From Patescibacteria group bacterium (lineage in GTDB: Bacteria; Patescibacteriota; JACPGU01), in NCBI GenBank assembly GCA_028718745.1, contig JAQULF010000006.1:1-51052 (forward strand): 51,052 nucleotides of DNA, in the 5' to 3' direction. Positions 9,729 through 18,687 of this stretch are shown here, piece by piece; position 1 is the stretch's first letter, and the number at the start of each line of letters is the position of its first letter. The notes beneath the pieces were generated by a model. The model was not told where the DNA came from and searched no databases. It was given only the letters and a program-made list of their open reading frames with translations. Made by a program: the position numbers and the translations under genes.

Positions 9729-10024
9729 TGTCTTTGCGTAATAATAAAAGTAGAAGAGTGGCAAGAAAGAATAAGGAAGAAGCCAAGAGCTTTGTTGATA
9801 TTCTGGGCAGTGACGATTTTGATGAATATATCAATTTTATTAAAAGTCCCACCAAAACTTTCTTCTTTAATTTTTTAAGGGGAACCGGATTTGGACTCGG
9901 CACCATTTTGGGAACCGCCATTGTTTTATCCTTAATACTTTACATAGTGAGTTTACTAGGCGGATTACCGATAGTAGGAGATTATGTCAGGAGCATTGTA
10001 AGCCATATTAATTTAGGGAAATAA
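9728..10024 (+). CDS. DUF5665-like membrane protein
   Basis: FLRGTGFGLGTILGTAIVLSLILYIVSLLGGLPIVGDYVRSI. Confidence 0.6.
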   Translation: MSLRNNKSRRVARKNKEEAKSFVDILGSDDFDEYINFIKSPTKTFFFNFLRGTGFGLGTILGTAIVLSLILYIVSLLGGLPIVGDYVRSIVSHINLGK

Positions 10025-10039
10025 AATTAAAATAATAGT

Positions 10040-11215
10040 ATGGATAATCTAGAACAACCAGAATTGCAAAATCAGGTAGAACCTAATAAAAAAACAAGCA
10101 AAAAGAAGCTCGTTTCTTTTTTGATTTTGTTTTTAATTATCGCGATTCTTTCCGGCGTTATCTCATCTTACGGCTTTGTGCGCTATTTTATGAAACAAGG
10201 AGCCAACCCCGATGGCACGCCTCGCATTACCGAAAAAGTTACCGTAGAAGAAAATTCCGGAGTGGTAGAGGCGGTCAAAAAGATTTCACCCTCGGTAGTT
10301 AGTATTTCCACGACCTCAAAAGCCTTGAGTTTTTTTGGCGATGTAGTTGAGCAAAAGGGAGGCGGCACCGGGTTCATCGTTACTAATGACGGCTTGATTT
10401 TAACTAATAAGCATGTGGTTACCGGTTCCAGTGATTTGACGGTGATAACCAATGACGGCAAGGACTATAAGGCAACCGTAGTGGCGACCGATCCGCTTTT
10501 TGATTTTGCTTTGGTCAAAATAGATGCCAAGAATCTTCCGGTAGTAGAATTGGGCGATTCCGATCAGTTGGATATCGGTCAGAAAGTTATCGCAATCGGC
10601 AATGCTTTAGGCGAATATGACAATAGTGTCAGTGTGGGTGTTATTTCGGGAAGAGCTCGCTCTATTACCGCTTCAGATCGTTCCGGCGGAGGTACTTCTC
10701 ATATGGAAGGCTTGATTCAAATTGATGCGCCGATTAATCCGGGAAACTCCGGTGGGCCATTAGTCAACATTTCTGGTCAAGTTATCGGGATAAACACCGC
10801 TATCGATTCACAGGCCAATTCTATCGGTTTTGCGCTTCCGATCAACAGCGCCAAAGTGGCTCTCAATTCCTATCTTAAAAATGGTAAAATTACCCGTCCT
10901 TTTATGGGAGTAAGATATGTTAATATCACTCGTGAATTTGCGGCGGCTAACCAGCTAGATGTAAATAGCGGCGCTTTGATTGTTGCCGGAACCGGACAAG
11001 GCGAAACTTTGGCTATTGTTACCGGAGGACCGGCCGACAAAGCTGGATTGGCTGAAAAAGATATTATTACCGAGATTAATGGTGAAAAAATAACTGAAAA
11101 TAAGAGTGTGATTTCAATCTTATCATCCTATAATCCGGGAGATAAAGTTGAAGTTAAATACTTGAGAAAAGGAGAAGAAAAGACAACGACAGTTACGCTG
11201 GGGGAGATGAAATAA
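10040..11215 (+). CDS. HtrA/DegP-like trypsin-like serine protease with PDZ domain
   Basis: TM anchor; TNKHVV, DFALVKID, APINPGNSGGPLVN catalytic motifs; C-terminal PDZ. Confidence 0.93.
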   Translation: MDNLEQPELQNQVEPNKKTSKKKLVSFLILFLIIAILSGVISSYGFVRYFMKQGANPDGTPRITEKVTVEENSGVVEAVKKISPSVVSISTTSKALSFFGDVVEQKGGGTGFIVTNDGLILTNKHVVTGSSDLTVITNDGKDYKATVVATDPLFDFALVKIDAKNLPVVELGDSDQLDIGQKVIAIGNALGEYDNSVSVGVISGRARSITASDRSGGGTSHMEGLIQIDAPINPGNSGGPLVNISGQVIGINTAIDSQANSIGFALPINSAKVALNSYLKNGKITRPFMGVRYVNITREFAAANQLDVNSGALIVAGTGQGETLAIVTGGPADKAGLAEKDIITEINGEKITENKSVISILSSYNPGDKVEVKYLRKGEEKTTTVTLGEMK

Positions 11216-11261
11216 TAAGCAGTAAGTTTATAAGTAGTAAGCAAGTAAGTGGGAGCGTTTA

Positions 11262-12197
11262 TCATAACGCTCCTATTTTTATAATCGCAACGCGGTCTCT
11301 ATTTGCGAGGTCTTTTTTTATCTCAATTTGAGCTTCAGGGAATAGATCTTGGATATATTTCTTTAACGATTTAGCCTGGTTTTCTCCGATTTCGATAAAG
11401 ATTACTGTAGGGGTTTGATTTATCAAACCCTTTTGATACCACTTGGCTTTTATCTGTTGAAACATTTTTCGATATAAATCCAACCCGTCTCTTCCACCTT
11501 TGAGAGCTATTTGGGGTTCGTATTTTAAGGCCTTGGAGTCGGAAGATTTTAAGAGATTGCGCATATCATTATCTAGGTAGGGGAGATTGGCGACGATAAT
11601 ATCAGGTTTAAATCTGATATTTTGTAACAAATCTGATTTTTTGAATCTTGCATTCTGTAGGGAACAGGCATGCCTGTTCCCTACAATAATGCGATTTTTT
11701 CTAGCAACTCTTAAGGCTTTCTCTGATATATCAGCGGCGATTATTTTGATGTTTGGTAGATACTTTGCTAAGGTTAAGGCAATACAACCGGAGCCGGTGC
11801 CGAGTTCCAAAATCGTAGGGGCGCGGTTTCCGCGCCCTTTTTTGGGCGGGGTCACCCCGCCCCTACAGAAATCAATAACACTTTCCACCAATAACTCTGT
11901 TTCCGGTCTTGGTACCAACACATTTTTATTCACCATAAAATCTATCCCATAAAACTCTTTTGAACCTGTAAGATAGGCGATGGGGTAGTGTTTTTTGCGT
12001 TTAGCAATTAACTTTTTAAATCTGGTTAAGTTGTAAGTTGTAAGTTGTAAGTTGGGATTGGATAACATTTTTTCTCTATTAAAACCCAAAACGAATCCAA
12101 GCAAAATTTCTGCATCCAATCGTGCAGAATCTATTTTTACTTTCTTTAATTCATTTATTCCATAGTTTAGGGATTGTTTTAAAGAAATTGTTGACAT
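11262..12197 (-). CDS. prmC: Peptide chain release factor N(5)-glutamine methyltransferase
   Basis: LNYGINELKK, YPIAYLTGSKEFYGIDFMVNKNVLVPRPETELLVE, LELGTGSGCIALTLAK, VANLPYL; carries several in-frame repeats. Confidence 0.92.
   Translation of the reverse strand: MSTISLKQSLNYGINELKKVKIDSARLDAEILLGFVLGFNREKMLSNPNLQLTTYNLTRFKKLIAKRKKHYPIAYLTGSKEFYGIDFMVNKNVLVPRPETELLVESVIDFCRGGVTPPKKGRGNRAPTILELGTGSGCIALTLAKYLPNIKIIAADISEKALRVARKNRIIVGNRHACSLQNARFKKSDLLQNIRFKPDIIVANLPYLDNDMRNLLKSSDSKALKYEPQIALKGGRDGLDLYRKMFQQIKAKWYQKGLINQTPTVIFIEIGENQAKSLKKYIQDLFPEAQIEIKKDLANRDRVAIIKIGAL
11407..11430. repeat. REP hairpin inside prmC
   Basis: GTAGGGGTTTGATttATCAAACCC. Confidence 0.8.
11657..11684. repeat. Perfect 28-bp REP palindrome inside prmC
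   Basis: GTAGGGAACAGGCATGCCTGTTCCCTAC; same family as in the 21635..22204 gene. Confidence 0.92.
11815..11866. repeat. REP double hairpin inside prmC
   Basis: GTAGGGGCGCGGtttCCGCGCCC ttttt GGGCGGGGTcACCCCGCCCCTAC; near-identical to dus 6189..6242. Confidence 0.92.
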
Positions 12198-12219
12198 GAC
12201 GGAAAATGTTTAGTATAAT
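12191..12219 (+). promoter_or_regulatory. Sigma70-type promoter
   Basis: TTGACA-17 nt-TATAAT, perfect consensus; next + strand gene starts at 12481. Confidence 0.6.
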
Positions 12220-12239
12220 AAAGGATATTTGACTTTTAT

Positions 12240-12450
12240 GTCAAATCTCAAATGTTAAATGTTAAAACCATATGTTAAAGCCGATTATCTTAAGATTTGA
12301 CACCTGCCCGCCCATGCCTTATTTGATATTTGAGCAGTCGAACATTAGTTATAGAAATATATTTTAAATCTGTTTGATAATCAGTATGGCGATGGCAGGC
12401 GGGTAATAAGATATGACTTTGAGATTTAACATCTAACATTTAAGATATTA
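12240..12450. repeat. Imperfect long inverted repeat (intergenic)
   Basis: caaatctcaaatgttaaatgttaaa ... cctgcccgcc ... ggcaggcgggtaa ... tttgagatttaacatctaacatttaag. Confidence 0.6.
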
Positions 12451-12480
12451 ATAATTATAGCATTTAAACGAGAAAAAATC

Positions 12481-13068
12481 ATGAAGTCTTTTCGTTGTAC
12501 AATCTGTGGAGAACTATTTCTAGGAAGCAAATTGCCTTCTCATTGCCCTTTTTGTGGGGTAAAAGCGAAGTATATACTCAACTCCGAAGAAGTTAACGGC
12601 GCTGAAATTTTTATGATAAAAAATATCTCCGACGAATCTAGGAAGAGCCTGATTGTGGCATTAAACAAGGAGACCTCTAATGCCTCATTTTACAAATGCG
12701 CCAGCGATAATGGTGAAAAAGAAGAAATTAGAATTTTATTCAACAGATTGGCAAAGATTGAAAGGGAACACGCCAATATAATCGGTAAGTTTCTTGATCT
12801 GGACGCGGTAGAATTTACCGACCAAGAATGCAGTCATTATGATTCTAAAAATCTCGAACAGGCACTGGAATCTACAAAAGAAATTGTTAAGTTCTATAAA
12901 AAGGCTAGCATAGAGGCAAGAGAAGTAAAAATCAGCAACCTTTTCAAAGCTTTAGGCGAGGTTGAAGAAAGCTGTTACAAAATGCTAAGTTCTTTCGGTT
13001 CTCCGGAAATAAAAAAAGACGAACACGCTTTTGTGCCGCCTTTGTACTTTCGAGTGAGGGGGAAATAA
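12481..13068 (+). CDS. Rubrerythrin-like protein with N-terminal rubredoxin-like zinc/iron knuckle
   Basis: FRCTICGELF...SHCPFCGVKA Cys4; ferritin-like helices with EREHANI and E-x-x-C motifs. Confidence 0.7.
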   Translation: MKSFRCTICGELFLGSKLPSHCPFCGVKAKYILNSEEVNGAEIFMIKNISDESRKSLIVALNKETSNASFYKCASDNGEKEEIRILFNRLAKIEREHANIIGKFLDLDAVEFTDQECSHYDSKNLEQALESTKEIVKFYKKASIEAREVKISNLFKALGEVEESCYKMLSSFGSPEIKKDEHAFVPPLYFRVRGK

Positions 13069-13074
13069 AGATTG

Positions 13075-13332
13075 TTATTCGGGGATTGGAACCTTGCCGT
13101 TCTCGTCAATGTGTGTTACGGCCTCTTTGATTTCTTCTATGGAGGCCTCTATGCTGGAGAATCCTTTTTCTTTCAGGAGTGTTTGGATCTCGATTATGTT
13201 ATCCTCGTTTTCGAAATCCATTTTTTTGCTCGTCTTTTTTTCTCGCTCCCTTAATATTTCGGCTATGTAACTTGCCAGCATCAGGTTGTTTATTTCCATG
13301 GTTTTCGGTTCGAAGATCGTTATTGTCGCCAT
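13075..13332 (-). CDS. Hypothetical protein (85 aa)
   Basis: ORF with leader gaaagcgaggacattaacATG, shared with the 13395..13640 gene. Confidence 0.55.
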   Translation of the reverse strand: MATITIFEPKTMEINNLMLASYIAEILREREKKTSKKMDFENEDNIIEIQTLLKEKGFSSIEASIEEIKEAVTHIDENGKVPIPE

Positions 13333-13394
13333 GTTAATGTCCTCGCTTTCTTTTCCTTTTTTTATTTAATACCGGGTAAAGGGGAAATAGGGGT

Positions 13395-13640
13395 TTATGC
13401 TACTTGGGGGAGAATCAAGTTTCTATGCTCTGTCTCCATTCTCTTTAGCTCTGCTCGCATCTTCTTGATGTCCATCGCGATTCCTTGCTTGTTCATGAAT
13501 TTTACGATGGGCGCCAGAGTCCTTTCGGGTGCATCGTGTCTGGGGATCTCAATCGCTTTGATTTTTTTCTTTCCTTTTTGTTTCTCCATGTAATATACGC
13601 CGATATTACCCAAAACTTCTCCACGGATAGGTTCTCTCAT
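13395..13640 (-). CDS. Hypothetical protein (81 aa)
   Basis: ORF with leader gaaagcgaggacattaatatcATG. Confidence 0.55.
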   Translation of the reverse strand: MREPIRGEVLGNIGVYYMEKQKGKKKIKAIEIPRHDAPERTLAPIVKFMNKQGIAMDIKKMRAELKRMETEHRNLILPQVA

Positions 13641-13792
13641 GATATTAATGTCCTCGCTTTCAGTTTTTTTCTTTGATTATAGCATTTTTATTTGGTTGAA
13701 ACAATATAAAAATATAGCAATATAATAATTTTTGTAGTAACATTTAGGAAAAGAAATATATTTTTAATTGCTAAATTATTAAGGAGGAAAAA

Positions 13793-14500
13793 ATGCCTAA
13801 ACTTGTTTTTGATATCGAAACAATTGGGAGAGATTGGGATGAGTTTGATAAATTAACCCAAGAAGACTTAACGCGCTGGTTGAAACGGGAACTTTATACT
13901 GAAGAAGAGGCGCAGTTCAAAGTTGAAAATACCAAAGAAGAAACAGCTCTTTCCCCGCTAACCGGTGAGATTGTTTCGATTGCGATTTATGATGTTGAAA
14001 GAGAAGCCGGAGCGGTTTATTTTCAAGCTCCGGAAGCGAGTGAACCGATATTTATCGAAGAAAATGGGATCAAATACCAATCTATGACGGAGGCTGAAAT
14101 TCTCAAAACTTTTTGGGATATCGCACAGAAATACAAAGAGTTTATCACATTTAATGGTAGGGGATTTGACGCGCCATTTATGGCGATTCGCTCGGCAATT
14201 AACGGAATCGCGCCAACTGTGGATCTGATGGAAGGTCGCTATCTTTATCAGCAAAGAGGAGTGAAGCATATCGATGTTTATGATCAGATGACTTTTTATG
14301 GCGCGACCAGTAAAAAGGGTTCTCTGCATCTTTTCTGCCGCGCATTTGATATTCCGAGTCCAAAAACAGGCGGTTCGGGTGGTGAAGTTGGGGAATTATT
14401 TAAGAAAAAAGAATACGAAAAAATCGCCCGATACAATATGGGCGATGTGATCGCGACAAAAGAATTATATTTGAAGTGGGAGAAGTATTTGAAATTCTAA
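13793..14500 (+). CDS. Predicted 3'-5' exonuclease (RNase H-like, PolB-exonuclease-like)
   Basis: LVFDIETIG, FITFNGRGFDAPFM, YNMGDVIATKELYLKW DEDD-type motifs. Confidence 0.8.
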   Translation: MPKLVFDIETIGRDWDEFDKLTQEDLTRWLKRELYTEEEAQFKVENTKEETALSPLTGEIVSIAIYDVEREAGAVYFQAPEASEPIFIEENGIKYQSMTEAEILKTFWDIAQKYKEFITFNGRGFDAPFMAIRSAINGIAPTVDLMEGRYLYQQRGVKHIDVYDQMTFYGATSKKGSLHLFCRAFDIPSPKTGGSGGEVGELFKKKEYEKIARYNMGDVIATKELYLKWEKYLKF

Positions 14501-14552
14501 TCTGTCATCCTCGAACTCTATTTCGCCCTTACAAAAATTATATAGAATAGTT

Positions 14553-14575
14553 GGTTCAAAGCTCCTGCTTTGAAC
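14553..14575. repeat. REP hairpin, left flank of RAYT gene
   Basis: GGTTCAAAGCtcctGCTTTGAAC. Confidence 0.85.
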
Positions 14576-14580
14576 TATAA

Positions 14581-15282
14581 ATGTACAATAACGCATTCAG
14601 CAAACATTTAAACAAAAACAAAATGCCTTCATTAAGAATTCATCAAGAAAATGAAAACGCCCCGCACTTTGTTACTTTGACTACAATAGAATGGTTAAAT
14701 ATCTTTACCCAAAAAGAATATTTTAATTGCATAATAAAATGTCTGAAATTTTGTCAAAAGAATTTAGGGTTATTGCTTTATGAATATGTGATTATGACCA
14801 ATCATATTCATTTGATTGTACAAGCAAAAGATGGTTATAAATTATCACAAATTATTAGCAGTTTTAAGAGGCATACTACCAGAGAGACAATAAAGCTGTT
14901 GAAGCAAGACAGAAGGAAACATATTTTAGTACTATTACGCGGTGGTATTTATAATCCGAATGATCAAGGTAGGGTTCAGGGATTAAACCCTGAACCAACA
15001 TATAAAAATAAAGTTGGTTCGGACTTTAATGTCCGAACCTTACAAAAACAGAAACAATATCAAAAGTTCATACTTCAGGATTATAAAGGATCAATCTGGC
15101 AGGAAACTAATTATCCTGAATTAATTGAATCTGAAAAGTTTCTTCAACAAAAGATTGATTACATATATAATAATCCGGTTATCAAAGGATATGTAGATGA
15201 ACCACAACATTATCTTTATTCTTCTGCCAGTAACCGATATTTAGATGATAATTCAATCATTGAACTTGATAACTTGATTTAA
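14581..15282 (+). mobile_element. REP-associated tyrosine transposase (RAYT, Y1_Tnp family)
   Basis: FVTLTTIEWLNIF, YVIMTNHIHLIVQ (HUH), Y-containing helix; flanked by inverted REP hairpins. Confidence 0.88.
14969..15043. repeat. Paired REP hairpins inside the RAYT ORF
   Basis: GTAGGGTTCAGGGattaaaCCCTGAACC ... GGTTCGGACtttaatGTCCGAACCTTAC. Confidence 0.88.
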
Positions 15283-15308
15283 GAATAAACTTCATAATGT
15301 ACATATTA

Positions 15309-15332
15309 GGTTCAAAGCAGGAGCTTTGAACC
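15309..15332. repeat. REP hairpin, right flank of RAYT gene
   Basis: GGTTCAAAGCaggaGCTTTGAACC, inverted relative to 14553..14575. Confidence 0.85.
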
Positions 15333-15389
15333 AACATATATGGGAATGACACAAGGGGTTGTGCTTCTTGCACACTCCTTTTCTTTGCA

Positions 15390-15420
15390 AAAAAACACCC
15401 GGATTTTTTCGCTCCAGGTG
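15390..15420 (-). terminator. Rho-independent terminator (minus strand)
   Basis: On minus: CACCTGGAGCGAAAAAATCCGGGTGTTTTTTT. Confidence 0.75.
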
Positions 15421-15454
15421 TCGTTAATACATTCGGTGGACATTTAGTAGGGAA

Positions 15455-15910
15455 TTACATTATTATTTCGAGAGGTGCCGGTGCTAGGTTGGTATCAATG
15501 GAACCTGTTATCACTGGTCGCCAGAGGAGAGTTTCAATAGATAGTGACGACAGTGGCCCATACAGTCGTCCCGTTCGTCTCTGTGTATTGTAGAAGATGA
15601 CGACCAGTTTATCTAAGGAAGCTTCTTCGTCGTTAGGCACAATAATATCTTTTATGGTCGGGGGGATATTTTTTCCCATCACCACATCTTTTATGAAACC
15701 GACAATTTTGAAGTCGGAATATTTCGACTTCCCATCAAAAATGCCGGTGACCTGAATCAGAATTCGCAGGTCTTGATTGATGCCGAAGACCATTTTATCG
15801 TAATCCTCTGATAAATTTTCTTCGGTGCATTCCGTGATCCATTTGATAAACCACTTAAAAGACGGACCATCTACTATTGAGGCTGTAAAACCTTTCTTTT
15901 TCGGTGCCAT
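15455..15910 (-). CDS. Hypothetical protein (151 aa)
   Basis: ORF with RBS GGAGGtgtcttATG and a downstream terminator. Confidence 0.65.
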   Translation of the reverse strand: MAPKKKGFTASIVDGPSFKWFIKWITECTEENLSEDYDKMVFGINQDLRILIQVTGIFDGKSKYSDFKIVGFIKDVVMGKNIPPTIKDIIVPNDEEASLDKLVVIFYNTQRRTGRLYGPLSSLSIETLLWRPVITGSIDTNLAPAPLEIIM

Positions 15911-16056
15911 AAGACACCTCCTTTTCAGCAGTAGTTGCCACGCTGTTCTCTGAAAAAAAATCAGAGCACCTGGGCCATAAGACCAAGGAATTTTTTATGT
16001 TAAAGTCCGAGGACTGACAATTTAATTATAACAAAAATTACTCATTAGAGCAATTT

Positions 16057-17094
16057 TTATTTATCCGCTTTCCTTAAATCCTCCACTATTTCCTCCATAT
16101 TTCCCTCCATAATACTTTCAATATCGTGCCAACTCTCTTTGATGCGGTGGTCGGTGACGCGGTTTTGGGGAAAATTGTAAGTACGGATTTTTTCGGAACG
16201 ATCGCCGGTTCCAATTTGCGATTTTCTGGTTTCACCGCGCTCTTTTGCCAATCTTTCTCTTTCGGCTTCATAAATTCGAGATCGCAAAACTTTCATCGCT
16301 TTCTCACGATTTTTCATTTGCGATTTTTCATCTTGGCAGGAAACTACCGTATTTGTTGGAATATGCGTAATTCTTATAGCCGAATAAGTAGTATTTACGC
16401 TTTGTCCACCCGGTCCGGAGGAACAAAAGGTATCGATTCTCAAATCTTCCGGTTTTATCTCAACATCCACTTCTTCGGCTTGTGGCATTATGGCGACAGT
16501 TACGGTTGAAGTATGCACTCGGCCTTTGCTTTCGGTGTCCGGAATTCTTTGGACGCGATGCACACCCATTTCATATTTGAATAATGAATAAGCGCCGCGG
16601 CCGGAAATTTCCGCGGTTAAATCTTTAATTCCGCCCAAGTCGCTTCTATTCATAGAAATAATGGAAACAGAAAAACCGTTTTTTTCGGCGAATTTGGAAT
16701 ACATGCGAAAAAGCTCTTCGCCAAATAAAGCTGATTCTTCTCCTCCGGCAGCAGGGCGGATTTCCATGATAATATCTTTAGAGTCCATAGGATCGGCAGG
16801 GTGAAAATAAGTATTAAGTAGTAAGTAGTAAGTATTAAGCAATTCTTCGAGCTTCTTATTTTCTTGTCCTGCTATTTTAACGAGTTCTTGGTCGCTTTCA
16901 TTATTTAGAATTTCTTCATTCTCTTTTATTTCCTTTTCAGTTTTTTCTTTCTTATCCCAGATGTCTAAAATTTTTTTAATCTCATTATATTCTTGGGAAA
17001 CTTTGACAAAATTTTCGGACATAGAAAAGCCGGGGTCAGACATCTGGCTTTCAAGTTCGGCCTTTTTAGATTGAAGTTGTTTTATTTCGTCCAT
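16057..17094 (-). CDS. prfA: Peptide chain release factor 1
   Basis: GGQ motif ([23 protein letters not shown]), [28 protein letters not shown]. Confidence 0.96.
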   Translation of the reverse strand: MDEIKQLQSKKAELESQMSDPGFSMSENFVKVSQEYNEIKKILDIWDKKEKTEKEIKENEEILNNESDQELVKIAGQENKKLEELLNTYYLLLNTYFHPADPMDSKDIIMEIRPAAGGEESALFGEELFRMYSKFAEKNGFSVSIISMNRSDLGGIKDLTAEISGRGAYSLFKYEMGVHRVQRIPDTESKGRVHTSTVTVAIMPQAEEVDVEIKPEDLRIDTFCSSGPGGQSVNTTYSAIRITHIPTNTVVSCQDEKSQMKNREKAMKVLRSRIYEAERERLAKERGETRKSQIGTGDRSEKIRTYNFPQNRVTDHRIKESWHDIESIMEGNMEEIVEDLRKADK

Positions 17095-17104
17095 ATTTTT
17101 TTAT

Positions 17105-17264
17105 TGTCATCCCCGAGCACTGATGTACTCATCAGTAAATCGGGGATCCACTACCAATATATTATAAATGCATTATTTATTCTTATTGTGCTGGATCCCA
17201 GATATTCTCTTTGCGCTTTTTATATTATATTCTGGTAAGCGCAAAATAGAGTTCTGGGATGACA
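17105..17264. repeat. MITE-like inverted-repeat element, copy 2
   Basis: TGTCATCCCCGAGCACTGATGTACTCATCAGTAAATCGGGGATCC...GATATTCTCTTTGCGC...GAGTTCTGGGATGACA. Confidence 0.8.
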
Positions 17265-17322
17265 CAAGGGGGCATTGTTTCTTGCTGATTACTATTATAA
17301 ACTACTTTTATTTCTTTTCCAA

Positions 17323-17349
17323 CAAAAAACCCGCATTATAACGGGCTTT
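17323..17349 (-). terminator. Rho-independent terminator of rpmE
   Basis: On minus: AAAGCCCGTTATAATGCGGGTTTTTTGTT. Confidence 0.8.
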
Positions 17350-17367
17350 GTTTTTCATCAAAACTAT

Positions 17368-17718
17368 CTACTTAGTCGCTTTTTTCACAGTTACTTTTCC
17401 GCCTTTTGTAGCAGAAGAAAGCTTCTTTGGCTTTTTTGCCTTAACTTCAACATCCTTGATTTCAATCTCTTTTTCTCTTCTTATGGCATTCTTTGCGCTC
17501 TTTGAAATCATACCTTCTTGTTTCAAAGCCGCTTTCTTTTGAAATTTCTCTATTCGGCCGGCTGTATCAATGATTTTTTGCTTGCCGGTAAAGAAAGGAT
17601 GGCAAGCGGAACAAACTTCAACCTTAATAACCGGTACAGTTCCGCCGGTTGTGAATGAATTGCCGCAGCTGCAGGTTACAGTTGCGGGACCATAGGTGGG
17701 GTGGATATTTTTTTTCAT
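17368..17718 (-). CDS. rpmE: 50S ribosomal protein L31 with extended C-terminus
   Basis: [26 protein letters not shown]...[27 protein letters not shown]; start taken at the internal Met of ORF 17368..17766. Confidence 0.93.
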   Translation of the reverse strand: MKKNIHPTYGPATVTCSCGNSFTTGGTVPVIKVEVCSACHPFFTGKQKIIDTAGRIEKFQKKAALKQEGMISKSAKNAIRREKEIEIKDVEVKAKKPKKLSSATKGGKVTVKKATK

Positions 17719-17930
17719 AGGATAAAATAAAAGATTAAATATAAAATATAAAAAACAAATATTCAAAAATATAAAAATAAAAAATTGCGAAGCAATTACT
17801 AAATTTTTTATCTTTTATCTTTTATTTTTTATATTTCTAAATTCTATCACACAATTATCTGGTTGACAAGGAAAAAAATATGAGATAAGATAGCTATTAG
17901 CAAATAACATTTGTTGTTTGCGTTTTATTT

Positions 17931-17962
17931 GTCACGCTACGCGTGATCGGGCGAAGCCTGAT
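17931..17962. repeat. Tandem double hairpin upstream of rpsB
   Basis: GTCACGCtaCGCGTGATCGGGCgaaGCCTGAT; same family as 9676..9707. Confidence 0.85.
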
Positions 17963-18004
17963 AACTATTTGTTTGTAGTTTTTATTCGTAATAATTTGGA
18001 CGAT

Positions 18005-18679
18005 ATGGCAAAGATTGATTTTACAATGCAAGAGCTTCTTTCTTCAGGCGCGCACTTTGGACATGTACGGGAAAAATATAATCCCAAAATGTCCTCTTTT
18101 GTATTTGGTTTGAGAGAAGGAGTTCATCTGATTGATTTGGAAAAGACTGTGATTTATCTTTCAAAAGCTTTGGATTATATTAAAGATCAGAAAGAAAAAG
18201 GCAAAACCATTCTATTCGTTTGTACCAAACAAGGGTTAAATAGCATGGTCCGCGAGTTAGCTATCGAAACCGGTATGCCTTTTGTAACTTACCGATGGCC
18301 GGGTGGAATGTTGACCAATTTTGATACTTTGAAAAAACAGATTAAAAAATTCAATGATCTTGAAAAATTAACCGAATCGGAAGAATGGGAAAAAATGACC
18401 AAAAAAGCTAAGTCGGTTGTAAATAAGCAAATTGAAAAATTGAATAAGAGCTTTGAAGGTGTAAAGAAAATGACAAAGGTTCCGGATAATATCTTCATCA
18501 TAGATACGGTTGCGGAAAAGACTGCTATCGCGGAAGCAAAGAGAATCAAGATTCCGATTATTGCTATTGTAGATACAAACAGCAATCCTACCGAAATTAA
18601 TTATCCAATCCCAGCCAATGATGATGCGAGGCGTGGGATAGAACTGATATTGGGGGAAATCAAAAAAGCATTAATTTAA
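18005..18679 (+). CDS. rpsB: 30S ribosomal protein S2
   Basis: LLSSGAHFGHVREKYNPKM, YRWPGGMLTNF, IVDTNSNP; canonical start ATGGCAAAG at 18005 rather than the ORF start at 17918. Confidence 0.95.
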   Translation: MAKIDFTMQELLSSGAHFGHVREKYNPKMSSFVFGLREGVHLIDLEKTVIYLSKALDYIKDQKEKGKTILFVCTKQGLNSMVRELAIETGMPFVTYRWPGGMLTNFDTLKKQIKKFNDLEKLTESEEWEKMTKKAKSVVNKQIEKLNKSFEGVKKMTKVPDNIFIIDTVAEKTAIAEAKRIKIPIIAIVDTNSNPTEINYPIPANDDARRGIELILGEIKKALI

Positions 18680-18687
18680 ACAAAAAT

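Noticed and set aside
11262-12197. PrmC NLPY instead of NPPY as evidence of a novel activity
   Set aside because: I believe similar NLPY variants occur in related lineages; the rest of the motif set is ordinary PrmC, so it is not strong enough alone.
14969-15043. Possible CRISPR array or attC-like array from repeated hairpins
   Set aside because: Only two hairpins with different stems and no regular spacers; they fit REP/BIME structure next to a RAYT gene.
17918-18004. N-terminal extension of S2 (MRFICHATRDRAKPDNYLF...)
   Set aside because: The extension is encoded by a REP hairpin in the leader; the canonical S2 start MAKIDFTMQELLSSGAHFGH is at 18005.
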